The notes: generated by a model not told the origin, from the sequence alone. Numbered from the stretch's first letter, positions 43,353 to 53,401 are shown. The stretch: 64,000 bases of DNA from Alitiscatomonas aceti (GCF_025567195.1 NZ_JAOQJF010000004.1:62001-126000); one strand, 5' to 3'. Program-made: numbers and translations.

Positions 43353-44675
43353 ATGCATCCAAGAGTGATGATTGTAGGAACCGTACCATATAATACAAAA
43401 TCGACGTCACGCGCTTTTGATGCGTATTTCCATTACTGGGAGAAAGAAAATCTTGCACAGATTTTCTCTAACACGAAGAAGCCGTGTAAAGGTCACTGTA
43501 AAACGCTTTTTCAGATAACAGATTATCGAGTTTTGCAATGCTGGCTTAGAAAAAAAATAGATACTGGGGTAATTTTCCACTATGATGACCTTGATACTGA
43601 GTGGAAGGATAGTGACCTAGAACTTGGTGATTCGAAGGTAGAGGCTGCTTATAAATTGGGTAGAAAGCACACGCCTCTTACCCATTTACTCAGAGGGGTT
43701 CTTTGGAAAAAGCATTTCTGGTGTACAGAAAGGTTGAATAAGTGGCTGGATGCGTTCAAACCTGAATGTGTCTTTCTGGCGTTTTCGGATGATTATTTTA
43801 TTCCACAAATCGCCATGTATGTTGCAAAGCGATATAATGTACCGATTGTTTCATGTATTGGAGATGATTATTATTTCAATGTCGAGAAAACGTTGAGTCC
43901 AGTATATCATCTATACAAATCAACTTATAAAAAATTAATTGATAAGATTCTAACATGGCCGGGAAGTGCGATTTATATCAGCGACAAAATTCGCGACAAA
44001 TATAATTCGGAATTTGAACTTGGCGGTGAAACGGTGTATTTGACATCAACAGTTAGAAGAAAGCAATTCAGCGCGATAAATTGTGAATGTCCTGTCATTA
44101 CTTACTTCGGAAATATCAGAATGGGAAGAAATAATTCTTTAAATGATATTGGATATGCGTTAGGTAAGATTAATCCGCAGTATATGTTGGAAGTCTATTC
44201 CAATGAGAAAGATGAGCAGATTTACCAGGTATTCAAGGATAATCCAAATGTGAAGTATATGGGCTCTGTCCCTTATACACAGGTTCAGAAGCGTATGAGT
44301 CAAAGCGATATAACAGTCATCGTTGAGGGGTTTGAGGAAAAGGATATTAACCTTTCACGTTATTCACTTTCTACTAAAGCCGCAGATGCACTAGCTAGTG
44401 GATCAAGTATACTGACTTATGGTTCCATGGAAAGCGGTATTATAGAATATATGCAGACAACAGGTGCATCCATGGTATGTACGGAAAGAAATAGGCTTAT
44501 AGAATGTATCAAGATATTGATGGCAGATCAGAAATTACAAAAGCAGTATTATGAACAGGCAATTGTAATGACGAAAAAAAATCATAATTTGGAAGCAAGC
44601 TGTACGATATCGGAACAGGTTATCTTAGGAGCAATTAATAAAATGAAATGCAAAAATGATATGAGGAAAAAATGA
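43353..44675 (+). CDS. glycosyltransferase, GT-B fold (GT4-like)
   Basis: A 440-aa protein with MIVGTVPYNTKSTSRAFDA at the start and a C-terminal donor domain: ITYFGNIRMGRNNSLNDIG, VKYMGSVPYTQVQKRM, STKAADALASGSSILTYG. It matches the glycosyltransferase group 1 pattern, although the usual E-x7-E is not obvious. Acceptor and donor cannot be predicted. AT-rich codon use, inside the strain-specific cassette. Confidence 0.75.
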   Translation: MHPRVMIVGTVPYNTKSTSRAFDAYFHYWEKENLAQIFSNTKKPCKGHCKTLFQITDYRVLQCWLRKKIDTGVIFHYDDLDTEWKDSDLELGDSKVEAAYKLGRKHTPLTHLLRGVLWKKHFWCTERLNKWLDAFKPECVFLAFSDDYFIPQIAMYVAKRYNVPIVSCIGDDYYFNVEKTLSPVYHLYKSTYKKLIDKILTWPGSAIYISDKIRDKYNSEFELGGETVYLTSTVRRKQFSAINCECPVITYFGNIRMGRNNSLNDIGYALGKINPQYMLEVYSNEKDEQIYQVFKDNPNVKYMGSVPYTQVQKRMSQSDITVIVEGFEEKDINLSRYSLSTKAADALASGSSILTYGSMESGIIEYMQTTGASMVCTERNRLIECIKILMADQKLQKQYYEQAIVMTKKNHNLEASCTISEQVILGAINKMKCKNDMRKK

Positions 44676-44676
44676 T

Positions 44677-45480
44677 ATGAAAAAAAATATGACGATGTTG
44701 ATTCTGTCATGTGATAAATTTTCGGATTTATGGGATGGTCATATAAAATTATTGGAGAAGAACTGGCCAGATCGGGATATGGATACAATTATTGTGACAG
44801 ATGCCCCCAGCCATAGAGATTATCCGGGCATCCAGATTCTTTCGGCTGGAACAGAATGCGAATGGTCAGATCGATTAGCTTTTGCTTTACAACAAGTAAA
44901 AACCGATTATGTGTTTATCACATTGGATGATTATTATCTAATTAAAAAGGTCTCCGATAAAGGTATTTTGGAATTGGTTACTATGATGGAGAGGGAAAGA
45001 ATTGATTATATCAGACTTTTTTCTCGTCCTAAAAGAGCAACGGGTAAAGAGTTATACAACTATAAGGGAGTGTTTCAGATCGATACATCGGTCGATTATA
45101 GCGTTAATTTATACTCGGGAATTTGGACAAAGAAATTTCTTGAAAGTACTGTACGTGTTCCTAAAAATGCATGGAAGTTTGAGGTAATACTTCACAAGCG
45201 TGCTATGGAGTACGGAGCAAAATGTGTTGTTAGCAATAGAGCAGATTTTCAGATTTTAGATGTGGTTCGTAAAGGAAAATTACTCCATAAGTCTGCTGCA
45301 TATTTCAAAAGACATCCGGACATTTATGATGGGGAACGCGAAGTAAATTCGTGGAGTTATGAAATCAGACTGGGGATTCAGACTATGGCTTCAAGACATT
45401 TACCAGGGATGTTGAAGACAAAGGTTAAAGCGTTTATGACAAAGAGAGGAAGGCGCTTTTATAGCGATGAAGTAGAATAG
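44677..45480 (+). CDS. putative glycosyltransferase (GT-A-like, small)
   Basis: A 267-aa soluble protein starting MTMLILSCDKFSDLWDGHIK. A DxD-like TLDDYYLIKKVSDKG motif follows TDYVFI, as in GT-A enzymes. EVILHKRAMEYGAK lies in the second half. It is probably a member of the capsular GT-A families without an assigned number. The ATG is 1 base after the previous stop, indicating translational coupling. Confidence 0.6.
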   Translation: MKKNMTMLILSCDKFSDLWDGHIKLLEKNWPDRDMDTIIVTDAPSHRDYPGIQILSAGTECEWSDRLAFALQQVKTDYVFITLDDYYLIKKVSDKGILELVTMMERERIDYIRLFSRPKRATGKELYNYKGVFQIDTSVDYSVNLYSGIWTKKFLESTVRVPKNAWKFEVILHKRAMEYGAKCVVSNRADFQILDVVRKGKLLHKSAAYFKRHPDIYDGEREVNSWSYEIRLGIQTMASRHLPGMLKTKVKAFMTKRGRRFYSDEVE

Positions 45481-45520
45481 CTGGTTAAGGGCATGAGAAT
45501 TATAACGAGGATTCAGAAAA

Positions 45521-46660
45521 ATGTATATATATTTATTGTTGGTTTCAGTCGTTCTTTTAGTGCCATTTGTATGCGCCATAATAGAAGACAGGGAAAAAAG
45601 AAATACAGCGATTTTATTTTTTTCACTTGCCTTTGTTTTTTTAGTCATGGCTCTAAAAGCCCCTACTGTGGGAAGGGATATACCCGGGTACAAAAGAATA
45701 TATGAAATAATGCAGTTTCAGCCATGGGATGATTTCAATATTTCATGGATGGAGTGGGGGTATGAACTATTGATGATGGTTTTTACTCATATTTTTCATG
45801 CACCATTCCAGGTATTTATGATATGCATATATGGTTATGTGTTTTTTTCATATTATGTATTTTTTAAGAGATATTCTATGGATTATACTACCTCAGTCAT
45901 TCTGTATATTTGTTTTACCTTTTTCACGTTTGATGCTTCAGCGGTTAGAACAATGATGGGCGTTGCAACTTGCCTGTTTGCGGTCCCAATGGCAGAAAGA
46001 AAAGGAAAGGGAAATACAGTATATTTTATTATAATTACATTAATAGCCGCTCAGATTCACAAGTCAGCCTATATATTCTTTGTCGTATATTTTGTTATTA
46101 AAATGAGATTTAATATTTATACATCTATATTGTATGTGGGAATACCTATTGGGGTCATGTTTTTTAAAAGCAATATATATATGTATATTAATATGTTTTT
46201 TAAAACTGTCCAGGAGTCAAGCACTTCAATTGGAGGAAACCTACTCATCTACATAGTTAATATGTTTATTACATTAGTAATCTGGATTATTTATCAAAAA
46301 GAAGAACGAGATTTATATCAATATAAAGCTCGAGCAGGTGCGCATAATGAGCTTAAAAATACCATATACAGAGATACAGATACCTACTTTAATAATAGTG
46401 GATTAGCAACGCGATTAATATACATGGGAATTGTACTCCAGTTGTTTTCTTCAGGTACAGTTCTTTCTCGAATGGCACAGTATGTACAGTTTTTTATTTT
46501 GATATTGTTACCCAACAATCTAAAAAGGTTAGATGTGAAATTTAGAACTATATTAAAAATAATAATCTACATAGGTGCGATTCTGTATTTCTATAGATAC
46601 TCTTTGGCGGTTAATGCACTTGATATTGTACCATATAAATTTTTTTGGAGCGCATACTAA
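45521..46660 (+). CDS. EpsG-family polysaccharide polymerase (Wzy)
   Basis: A very hydrophobic 379-aa protein with about ten helices, starting YIYLLLVSVVLLVPFVCAII. LKAPTVGRDIPGYKRIYEIM is the conserved EpsG loop (G-x-D-x-x-x-Y). It would polymerise repeat units on the outer face of the membrane. It is followed directly by the flippase; order and size agree with a Wzx/Wzy-dependent pathway. Confidence 0.88.
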   Translation: MYIYLLLVSVVLLVPFVCAIIEDREKRNTAILFFSLAFVFLVMALKAPTVGRDIPGYKRIYEIMQFQPWDDFNISWMEWGYELLMMVFTHIFHAPFQVFMICIYGYVFFSYYVFFKRYSMDYTTSVILYICFTFFTFDASAVRTMMGVATCLFAVPMAERKGKGNTVYFIIITLIAAQIHKSAYIFFVVYFVIKMRFNIYTSILYVGIPIGVMFFKSNIYMYINMFFKTVQESSTSIGGNLLIYIVNMFITLVIWIIYQKEERDLYQYKARAGAHNELKNTIYRDTDTYFNNSGLATRLIYMGIVLQLFSSGTVLSRMAQYVQFFILILLPNNLKRLDVKFRTILKIIIYIGAILYFYRYSLAVNALDIVPYKFFWSAY

Positions 46661-47956
46661 ATGATAATAAAAGTAAAAGATAAATTGTTTTCAAACAGAC
46701 TATCCAAGAATGTATACTGGATTTTTTTGGGGAATATACTACATGCAATTTTAGCATTTCTGTTAAATATTTTTGTTGCAAGAATGCTTACACTTAATGA
46801 TAACGGATTACTCACATATGCCAGTTCCTGGGTTGCTTTTTTTTCATCTGTGGGGACGCTTGGATTCAATGGGATAATAAGTAGAGAATTTTCAAAAAAT
46901 GAGAGCAAGTTTAATGAATATATCTGGTCTTGTACATGGCTTCGGGTCCTTTTTGCATTAGGTGCAATTGTTACTTTACAAGCTATTGTTAGGATATCAG
47001 CACCGGAAGAACAAGTGCTTCACTTGATTGTTCTGTGCCAATCTTTAACAATATTGTTTGGTTCAATGGATCTATTTGTGTACTGGTATAGATATAAAAA
47101 TAAGGCTGCAATAACAGCTCAGTATCGAATTTGTTCATTTTTGCTTGCGGCTGTTTGGCGTATTTTAGCTATTGGAGTATTCCATAACCTTATTTTTTAT
47201 GCGATTGGTGTTTCAATAGAAACTTTATTATTTGTTTTTTTTCTCTATAGATTTTATAGACAAAATTATACGAGAAAAATTCAAATAAAAAGCAAAACAA
47301 TGATACGTATGATAAAAATGTCATATCCATTTGTTTTTTCTGCGATTTTATCCACTATTTATGGGCAGGCAGATAAAATTATGTTAAAAAATATGATGGA
47401 TAATAATGCTGTCGCACTGTATAATGCATCAACTACGCTGGCTGGATTAGTGGTTATAGTACCAACTACGCTGATTGAGGGCTTCAGACCAGATATTATG
47501 GATGCAAAATGTCATAACGAATTGTTATATCAGAGGAGACTTCGTCAATTATACGCGCTTGTATTCTGGACATGTATGGTATATGGAGTGTTTATTACTG
47601 TTTTTGCAAAACAGATAATCTTATTACTGTATGGAAAAAAATATTTAGGATCGGCTGATTCACTGGCTTTAATTGTATGGTATACGTCTTTTTCATATTT
47701 TGGTGCGATTAATAATGTTTATATGGTAGCAGAAAATAAACAAAAATGGGTTCAGTTTATAACCTTGGGTGGAGCATTGGCTAATGTTGCTTTGAATTAT
47801 TTTTTGATCCCTGTTCTCGGAATTGTTGGTGCTGCATTATCATCTCTTCTTACGCAGATTTTTGCAAATTTTGTAATGATGATGATTATACGGGATTTAA
47901 GGCAAGGATTCAGAATAATGATACAAGGAATAATACTTAAAGAGGTGAGGGAATAA
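46661..47956 (+). CDS. polysaccharide flippase (Wzx, MATE-like)
   Basis: Membrane protein of 431 aa with 12 or more helices. NVYWIFLGNILHAILAFLLNI starts the RfbX-like domain; ARMLTLNDNGLLTYASSW, YGQADKIMLKNMMDNNAVA and GAALSSLLTQIFANFVMMMI are typical. It moves undecaprenyl-linked repeat units across the membrane. The ATG follows the wzy stop directly. Confidence 0.9.
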   Translation: MIIKVKDKLFSNRLSKNVYWIFLGNILHAILAFLLNIFVARMLTLNDNGLLTYASSWVAFFSSVGTLGFNGIISREFSKNESKFNEYIWSCTWLRVLFALGAIVTLQAIVRISAPEEQVLHLIVLCQSLTILFGSMDLFVYWYRYKNKAAITAQYRICSFLLAAVWRILAIGVFHNLIFYAIGVSIETLLFVFFLYRFYRQNYTRKIQIKSKTMIRMIKMSYPFVFSAILSTIYGQADKIMLKNMMDNNAVALYNASTTLAGLVVIVPTTLIEGFRPDIMDAKCHNELLYQRRLRQLYALVFWTCMVYGVFITVFAKQIILLLYGKKYLGSADSLALIVWYTSFSYFGAINNVYMVAENKQKWVQFITLGGALANVALNYFLIPVLGIVGAALSSLLTQIFANFVMMMIIRDLRQGFRIMIQGIILKEVRE

Positions 47957-47957
47957 T

Positions 47958-49241
47958 ATGGGAAAAATGAGAGTGTTATGGGTTACAGCATCTCCGCTGG
48001 GTCCTGCGGCCAGAATCTTGAATATGCAGAATGCAGGTACAAGTGGAGGATGGATTCAAACGATATATGAAGAAATTAGCCGAGATGAAATAGAATTATC
48101 TTTCCTTTGCTTTTCAAAAAAAGTTAAAGAGGGCAGAGTTATACATAATACATCCGATGAAGGCGAAAATGCATACTGTTTGAATATGCCAGAAATGTCT
48201 TTTGGAATCAAACCTTCCCCAAAAATGTTACATCAGATATCTGATACAATTCAAGAAATTAAACCAGACATAATCCAGATATGGGGTACAGAAACTGTAG
48301 CACAAAATGCGGTCGCCTCATGTGCCACAAATATAAAAAAAGTGGTATTCATTCAAGGTTTAATAGGGATACATGCTAGATATTACGGGGGTAGATTAGA
48401 TGATTTGGGATTAAGAATGCCTCATACACCTAAGGAGTTTTTAGTACATGAAATCAAGAAAAGAAAATTTGTCAGCCAGGTTGAGTTTGAAAAAAAAGAG
48501 ATACGGGAAGCGGGGAATGTTATCTTAGATAATGATTTCTCTGCTGCATATTCCAAATCAATTGATGAAGGAGTTGGGGTATTTGAATATAGGCTAAATC
48601 CGAATCGAGTTTTTGTGGAATATGAATGGTCATTGGAAAATTGTAAAAAGCATAGAATATTCACAGTTTTTGGAGGTGGACCGGATAAAGGACTACATCA
48701 GTTATTAAAGGCAGTAGGAATACTTAAAAGGATTTATCCGGATATCGAAGTGTTTATACCGGGAATATTCAATGCAGATGAAAAAGGAAGGCTTAAGGAA
48801 GATAAATTTTTATCATCATATGAGCGCTTATTAAGGAGTTTGATTTCAGATCTAGAACTTTTCGATAATATATATTTTTGTGGAAGAATGAATCCAGATG
48901 GTATGGCAAAGCAAATTTCCAATAGCCATTGCTTTGTTAACCCGTCAATTATGGAGGTACATGCGGGAAGTTTAAGAGAAGCTATGTTGGTAGGAATTCC
49001 TTCTATATCAACATTTTGTGGTAGTGTTGGTGAATTCATGCAAGAAGGAGTCACAGGATATTTGTATAGATATGAGGAGCATGAGGTTTTGGCCTACAAA
49101 CTTCGAAAGATTTTTGACGACGACGATATAGCACAAAAAATTGGACAGGCAGCCAGAAACAAAATGTTATCTTTTAGAAGAGAAAATCGAGATAGTGAAC
49201 TTTTTAGTATTTATAAGAAAATTTTAGGAGAAGAAAAATAA
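47958..49241 (+). CDS. glycosyltransferase family 4
   Basis: A GT-B transferase of 427 aa starting RVLWVTASPLGPAARILNMQ. The donor domain is recognisable: FTVFGGGPDKGLHQLLKAVG, FCGRMNPDGMAKQIS, FVNPSIMEVHAGSLREAMLV with the E-x-x-S-x-x-E-A pattern, then STFCGSVGEFMQEGVTGY. It adds an unidentified sugar to the lipid-linked unit. It begins 1 base after wzx stops. Confidence 0.88.
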   Translation: MGKMRVLWVTASPLGPAARILNMQNAGTSGGWIQTIYEEISRDEIELSFLCFSKKVKEGRVIHNTSDEGENAYCLNMPEMSFGIKPSPKMLHQISDTIQEIKPDIIQIWGTETVAQNAVASCATNIKKVVFIQGLIGIHARYYGGRLDDLGLRMPHTPKEFLVHEIKKRKFVSQVEFEKKEIREAGNVILDNDFSAAYSKSIDEGVGVFEYRLNPNRVFVEYEWSLENCKKHRIFTVFGGGPDKGLHQLLKAVGILKRIYPDIEVFIPGIFNADEKGRLKEDKFLSSYERLLRSLISDLELFDNIYFCGRMNPDGMAKQISNSHCFVNPSIMEVHAGSLREAMLVGIPSISTFCGSVGEFMQEGVTGYLYRYEEHEVLAYKLRKIFDDDDIAQKIGQAARNKMLSFRRENRDSELFSIYKKILGEEK

Positions 49242-49254
49242 GGGGGAGTTTAAA

Positions 49255-50295
49255 ATGTTTCAGGGAAAAACATTGTTAATTACAGGGGGTACTGGTTCTT
49301 TTGGAAATGCTGTTTTACAGAAGTTCATTAATACAGATATTAAAGAAATCAGAGTGTTATCCAGAGATGAAAAAAAACAGGATGATATGAGACATAAATT
49401 TCAAGCAAGTATGCCTAATTCGGCGGGTAAAGTTAAATTTTTTATAGGTGATGTCCGCGATATTACTTCTGTAAAATACGCTATGCATGGTGTGGATTAT
49501 ATTTTCCATGCGGCTGCTTTAAAACAGGTTCCATCATGTGAGTTTTTTCCGGTAGAAGCAGTTAAAACAAATGTATTAGGTACAGATAATGTGCTATCTG
49601 CTGCGATAGAAGAGGAAGTAAAGGCTATTATTTGCTTATCTACAGATAAGGCGGCATATCCAGTGAATGCAATGGGAATTTCCAAGGCCCTTGAGGAAAG
49701 AGTCGCTGTTGCCAAGGCTAGAAATGTAGACTCATCTAAAACAAAAATATGCTGCACAAGATATGGAAATGTTATGTGTTCAAGGGGATCTGTTATCCCG
49801 CTGTGGATTGATCAGATTAAATCTGGTGGTCCAATAACAATTACAGATCCCAACATGACCCGGTTTATTATGTCACTGGAAGAGGCAGTGGATTTAGTAA
49901 TATTTGCATATGAGTATGGAGTAAATGGAGATATTCTCGTGCAGAAAGCTCCTGCGTGTACAATCGAAGTACTTGCAAAGGCAGTAGTAGAATTATTTAA
50001 TCCTAAAACAGAAATCCAGGTGATTGGTGTTCGCCATGGTGAAAAAATGTATGAAACTCTTTTGACTAATGAAGAATGCGCAAATGCAGTAGATCTAGGG
50101 GATTTTTATCGGGTTCCTTGCGATAACAGAGATTTAAATTATGATAAGTATTTTAGAATTGGAGATGTGACAAGGAATCCGCTTTCAGAATTTAACAGCA
50201 ATAATACAGAGCTTTTATCGGTGGAACAGGTAAAAGAGAAATTGCTGAAATTACAATATATTCAAGAAGAATTAAATGGAATTCATCATATCTAA
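49255..50295 (+). CDS. UDP-N-acetylglucosamine 4,6-dehydratase/5-epimerase (CapE/FnlA-type)
   Basis: First enzyme of UDP-N-acetyl-L-fucosamine synthesis. Rossmann GGTGSFGNAVL (about residue 11), IFHAAALKQVPSCEF and LSTDKAAYPVNAMGISKALEE are seen, with Met at the position that is Tyr in standard SDR enzymes. This Met is also reported for Staphylococcus CapE, as I recall. 346 aa. Together with the CapF- and CapG-like genes that follow it completes a three-step route. Still AT-rich, unlike its GC-richer partners. Confidence 0.9.
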   Translation: MFQGKTLLITGGTGSFGNAVLQKFINTDIKEIRVLSRDEKKQDDMRHKFQASMPNSAGKVKFFIGDVRDITSVKYAMHGVDYIFHAAALKQVPSCEFFPVEAVKTNVLGTDNVLSAAIEEEVKAIICLSTDKAAYPVNAMGISKALEERVAVAKARNVDSSKTKICCTRYGNVMCSRGSVIPLWIDQIKSGGPITITDPNMTRFIMSLEEAVDLVIFAYEYGVNGDILVQKAPACTIEVLAKAVVELFNPKTEIQVIGVRHGEKMYETLLTNEECANAVDLGDFYRVPCDNRDLNYDKYFRIGDVTRNPLSEFNSNNTELLSVEQVKEKLLKLQYIQEELNGIHHI

Positions 50296-50314
50296 AAGTG
50301 AGAATACATGACAT

Positions 50315-50872
50315 ATGGGGAGACTCTTTATAGTTACAGTATTGATGATTGGATTGGTAAATTTCGTTCCAGAAGCAAAGCAAAGGATACAAACGTATAC
50401 ATACAAAAAAATTTTAAGTTATATATTGGTAATATATGCCTGCGGCTATCTGTATTTTACATTCTTATCTAGGGAAGCAAACTACCGGGGCGGAAAGAAC
50501 CTGGTTCTGCTCCGGGCATTCCGTCAGACTTTTTTTGTGGATTTTGATCTGGTGAAAACCTTCCGTGAGCTTTTGACAGGCAGGTTGTCAAGAATTATAA
50601 TGAAGATGGAAGCCCTGGAAGGGGTCTGGCTGAATGGACTGCTGTTTTTTCCATTGGGCTATCTGGTGCCAGAAATGGGAGCGCAGAGGGGACTAAATGC
50701 CAGGATCCTTCCAGTCCTTTTTCTGGGGATTTTCGTTTCAGCGTGGACGGAATGCCTTCAGTTTGCCACAGGGCTTGGATATTTTGACGTGGACGATCTG
50801 ATTTATAATACAGCCGGGTGCATGGCCGGGATATGGACATGGAGGCGGCAGAGAAAAAAAGGGGTTTTATAG
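50315..50872 (+). CDS. VanZ-family membrane protein (mosaic gene)
   Basis: A small protein of 185 aa with about four helices: ILSYILVIYACGYLYFTFLS (N-terminal half), LNGLLFFPLGYLVPEMGA, ILPVLFLGIFVSAWTECLQF and the VanZ signature TGLGYFDVDDLIYNTAGCMAGI. Its role in capsule loci is unknown. Base composition changes sharply inside the gene: AT-rich up to about 50475, GC-rich after. The gene therefore looks like the site of a recombination join between cassette and flank. It stops one base before capF. Confidence 0.8.
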   Translation: MGRLFIVTVLMIGLVNFVPEAKQRIQTYTYKKILSYILVIYACGYLYFTFLSREANYRGGKNLVLLRAFRQTFFVDFDLVKTFRELLTGRLSRIIMKMEALEGVWLNGLLFFPLGYLVPEMGAQRGLNARILPVLFLGIFVSAWTECLQFATGLGYFDVDDLIYNTAGCMAGIWTWRRQRKKGVL

Positions 50873-50873
50873 G

Positions 50874-52091
50874 ATGAATATTTTAGTAACAGGTGCTGCT
50901 GGCTTTGTTGGAAAGAATCTGGTGGCTGCGCTTAAGAACCTTAAGGCCGGAACAGACCGGACGAGGCCGGAGTTGACGATCAGAGAGATTTATGAATATG
51001 ATGTGGATACAGATCCGGCGTTGCTGGACGGATATTGTGCGGGGGCGGATTTTGTGTTCAATCTGGCCGGGGTGAACCGCCCGAAGGACAATTCGGAGTT
51101 CATGGCCGGGAATTTTGGATTTGCAGATACGCTTCTGGGACTTTTAAGGAAGCATGGAAATACATGTCCAGTGATGCTGGCGTCTTCGATCCAGGCAACT
51201 CTCCTGGGAAGGTATGCCGGTTCCGATTATGGAAGGTCTAAGCTGGCAGGAGAGGAGCTGTTCTTCCAGTATGGGCAGGAGACGGGAGCCAGGGTCCTGG
51301 TGTACCGGTTTCCCAACCTCTTTGGGAAATGGTGCCGTCCCAATTATAACTCGGCTGTAGCCACATTCTGCAATAACATCGCCAATGACCTTCCGATCCA
51401 GGTGAATGATCCGGCAGTGGAGCTGGAGCTGCTCTATATAGATGATCTGGTGGCAGAGCTTTTAGATGGTTTGGAAGGAAGAGAGCATCACTGTATATTT
51501 TCCGGTACAGAGGCCATTGCCCAGGCAGACGGGCGCTTCTGCTATGTTCCTGTGACCCATAAGGCGTCTCTGGGAGAGATCGTAGAACTTCTGGAGAATT
51601 TCAAAAAGCAGCCGGAAACCTTAGTCATGCCCAAAATTCCGGAAGGTTCCTTTGCAAAGAAGCTGTATTCCACATATCTTTCTTATCTTCCTGAGAGAAA
51701 GGTACGGTTTGCCTTAAAGATGAATTGCGATGACCGGGGCAGCTTTACAGAACTTTTGAAAACAGCAGACTGCGGCCAGGTGTCGGTAAACATCAGTAAA
51801 CCGGGAATTACAAAAGGCCAGCACTGGCATCACAGTAAATGGGAGTTTTTTATGGTGGTCGCCGGTCATGGACTGATCCAAGAACGGAAGGTGGGGCTGG
51901 ATGAGAATGGAAATCCGTATCCAGTGATGAACTTTGAGGTTTCTGGTGATAAAATTGAAGCGGTTCATATGCTGCCTGGGTATACCCATAATATCATTAA
52001 TTTGTCTGAAACAGAGAATCTTGTGACGGTCATGTGGGCCAACGAGGCCTTTGATCCAGGACATCCAGATACATTTTTTGAACCAGTATAG
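50874..52091 (+). CDS. CapF-like bifunctional reductase/epimerase (SDR plus C-terminal cupin)
   Basis: Second step of UDP-N-acetyl-L-fucosamine synthesis. The N-terminal SDR domain has LVTGAAGFVGKNLVAALKNL and FVFNLAGVNRPKDNSEF. The C-terminal cupin (about residues 285-405) has KGQHWHHSKWEFFMVVAG and YTHNIINLSE with metal-binding His residues. The 405-aa length matches two-domain CapF. The 3-epimerase and NADPH-dependent reductase activities are inferred from CapF. GC-rich, unlike the cassette. Confidence 0.92.
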   Translation: MNILVTGAAGFVGKNLVAALKNLKAGTDRTRPELTIREIYEYDVDTDPALLDGYCAGADFVFNLAGVNRPKDNSEFMAGNFGFADTLLGLLRKHGNTCPVMLASSIQATLLGRYAGSDYGRSKLAGEELFFQYGQETGARVLVYRFPNLFGKWCRPNYNSAVATFCNNIANDLPIQVNDPAVELELLYIDDLVAELLDGLEGREHHCIFSGTEAIAQADGRFCYVPVTHKASLGEIVELLENFKKQPETLVMPKIPEGSFAKKLYSTYLSYLPERKVRFALKMNCDDRGSFTELLKTADCGQVSVNISKPGITKGQHWHHSKWEFFMVVAGHGLIQERKVGLDENGNPYPVMNFEVSGDKIEAVHMLPGYTHNIINLSETENLVTVMWANEAFDPGHPDTFFEPV

Positions 52092-52178
52092 CGGGTATGG
52101 GTCTGTCAGATGGGGACAGGAATCAGCCCGTCTGTACAGCAGATCAGACTTGAATTTATGTGGAAAGAGGAAGAGAAT

Positions 52179-53366
52179 ATGGGAATCAGGACAGATTATT
52201 CCAATATACATTTTAAAGAAAATGGGAAATTAAAGCTTCTCATCATTGTTGGGACGAGGCCGGAAATCATCCGTCTGGCAGCGGTGATCAATAAATGCCG
52301 CAGATATTTTGATGTGGTGCTGGCCCATACGGGACAAAATTATGATTATAACTTAAATGGGATTTTTTTTGAAAACTTAAAAATCGGGAACCCGGAAGTT
52401 TATATGGACGCAGTGGGGGACGATCTGGGAGCCACAGTCGGAAATATTATCAACTGCTCTTATAAGCTGATGACGCAGATCCGACCCGATGCGCTTTTGA
52501 TCCTGGGAGATACCAACTCCTGCCTGTCAGCCATCGCGGCAAAACGCCTGCATATCCCGATCTTTCACATGGAAGCAGGAAACCGGTGTAAGGATGAATG
52601 TCTGCCGGAGGAGACCAACCGCCGGATCGTGGATATTATTTCGGATGTGAACCTGGCGTACAGTGAACATGCCAGAAAATATCTTCATGAGTGCGGGCTG
52701 CCCAAGGAGCGTATTTATGTGACGGGTTCTCCTATGGCGGAAGTCCTGCATCAGAATCTTCCGGAAATCGAAAAATCAGATATTCTGGAAAGACTGGGAC
52801 TGAAGCCGCAGGGGTATATCCTGCTGTCAGCCCATCGGGAGGAGAACATTGATACAGAAAAGAATTTTCTGTCACTGTTTTCTGCGATCAACCGTATGGC
52901 GGAAAAATATGATATGCCGGTGCTTTATTCCTGCCATCCCAGATCCAGAAAACGTCTGGAGGCCTCGAGATTTCATCTGGATGAACGGGTGATCCGCCAT
53001 GATCCGCTGGGATTCCACGATTATAATCATCTGCAGATGAATGCGTTTGCGGTAGTTTCTGACTCAGGAACCCTTCCGGAAGAGAGCAGCTTCTTTACCG
53101 CTGCTGGCCATCCGTTTCCAGCGGTCTGCATCCGGACCAGTACGGAGCGGCCGGAGGCTCTGGACAAGGCGTGTTTTGTGCTGGCGGGCATTGATGAGAA
53201 ATCCCTGCTCCAGGCTGTGGATACGGCGGTGGCCATGAACCAGGAAGGGGATTTTGGCATTCCGGTGCCAGATTATGTGGAAGAAAATGTAAGCACCAAG
53301 GTAGTTAAGATCATTCAGAGCTATACAGGGGTTGTGAATAAAATGGTGTGGAGGAAAGAACTGTAG
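52179..53366 (+). CDS. CapG/FnlC-like UDP-N-acetyl 2-epimerase (WecB family)
   Basis: Last step of UDP-FucNAc synthesis: 2-epimerisation of the talosamine intermediate. WecB fold motifs are LLIIVGTRPEIIRLAAVIN, HTGQNYDYNLNGIFF, LLILGDTNSCLSAIAAKR, FHMEAGNRCKDECLPEETNR and SAHREENID. An upstream in-frame ATG exists, but GAGGAAGAG precedes ATG 52179, giving 395 aa. This is the final gene of the capsule locus. Confidence 0.9.
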   Translation: MGIRTDYSNIHFKENGKLKLLIIVGTRPEIIRLAAVINKCRRYFDVVLAHTGQNYDYNLNGIFFENLKIGNPEVYMDAVGDDLGATVGNIINCSYKLMTQIRPDALLILGDTNSCLSAIAAKRLHIPIFHMEAGNRCKDECLPEETNRRIVDIISDVNLAYSEHARKYLHECGLPKERIYVTGSPMAEVLHQNLPEIEKSDILERLGLKPQGYILLSAHREENIDTEKNFLSLFSAINRMAEKYDMPVLYSCHPRSRKRLEASRFHLDERVIRHDPLGFHDYNHLQMNAFAVVSDSGTLPEESSFFTAAGHPFPAVCIRTSTERPEALDKACFVLAGIDEKSLLQAVDTAVAMNQEGDFGIPVPDYVEENVSTKVVKIIQSYTGVVNKMVWRKEL

Positions 53367-53401
53367 CTGCTGTTGCGGGAAGAAGATCTGAGGATTAGAA
53401 G

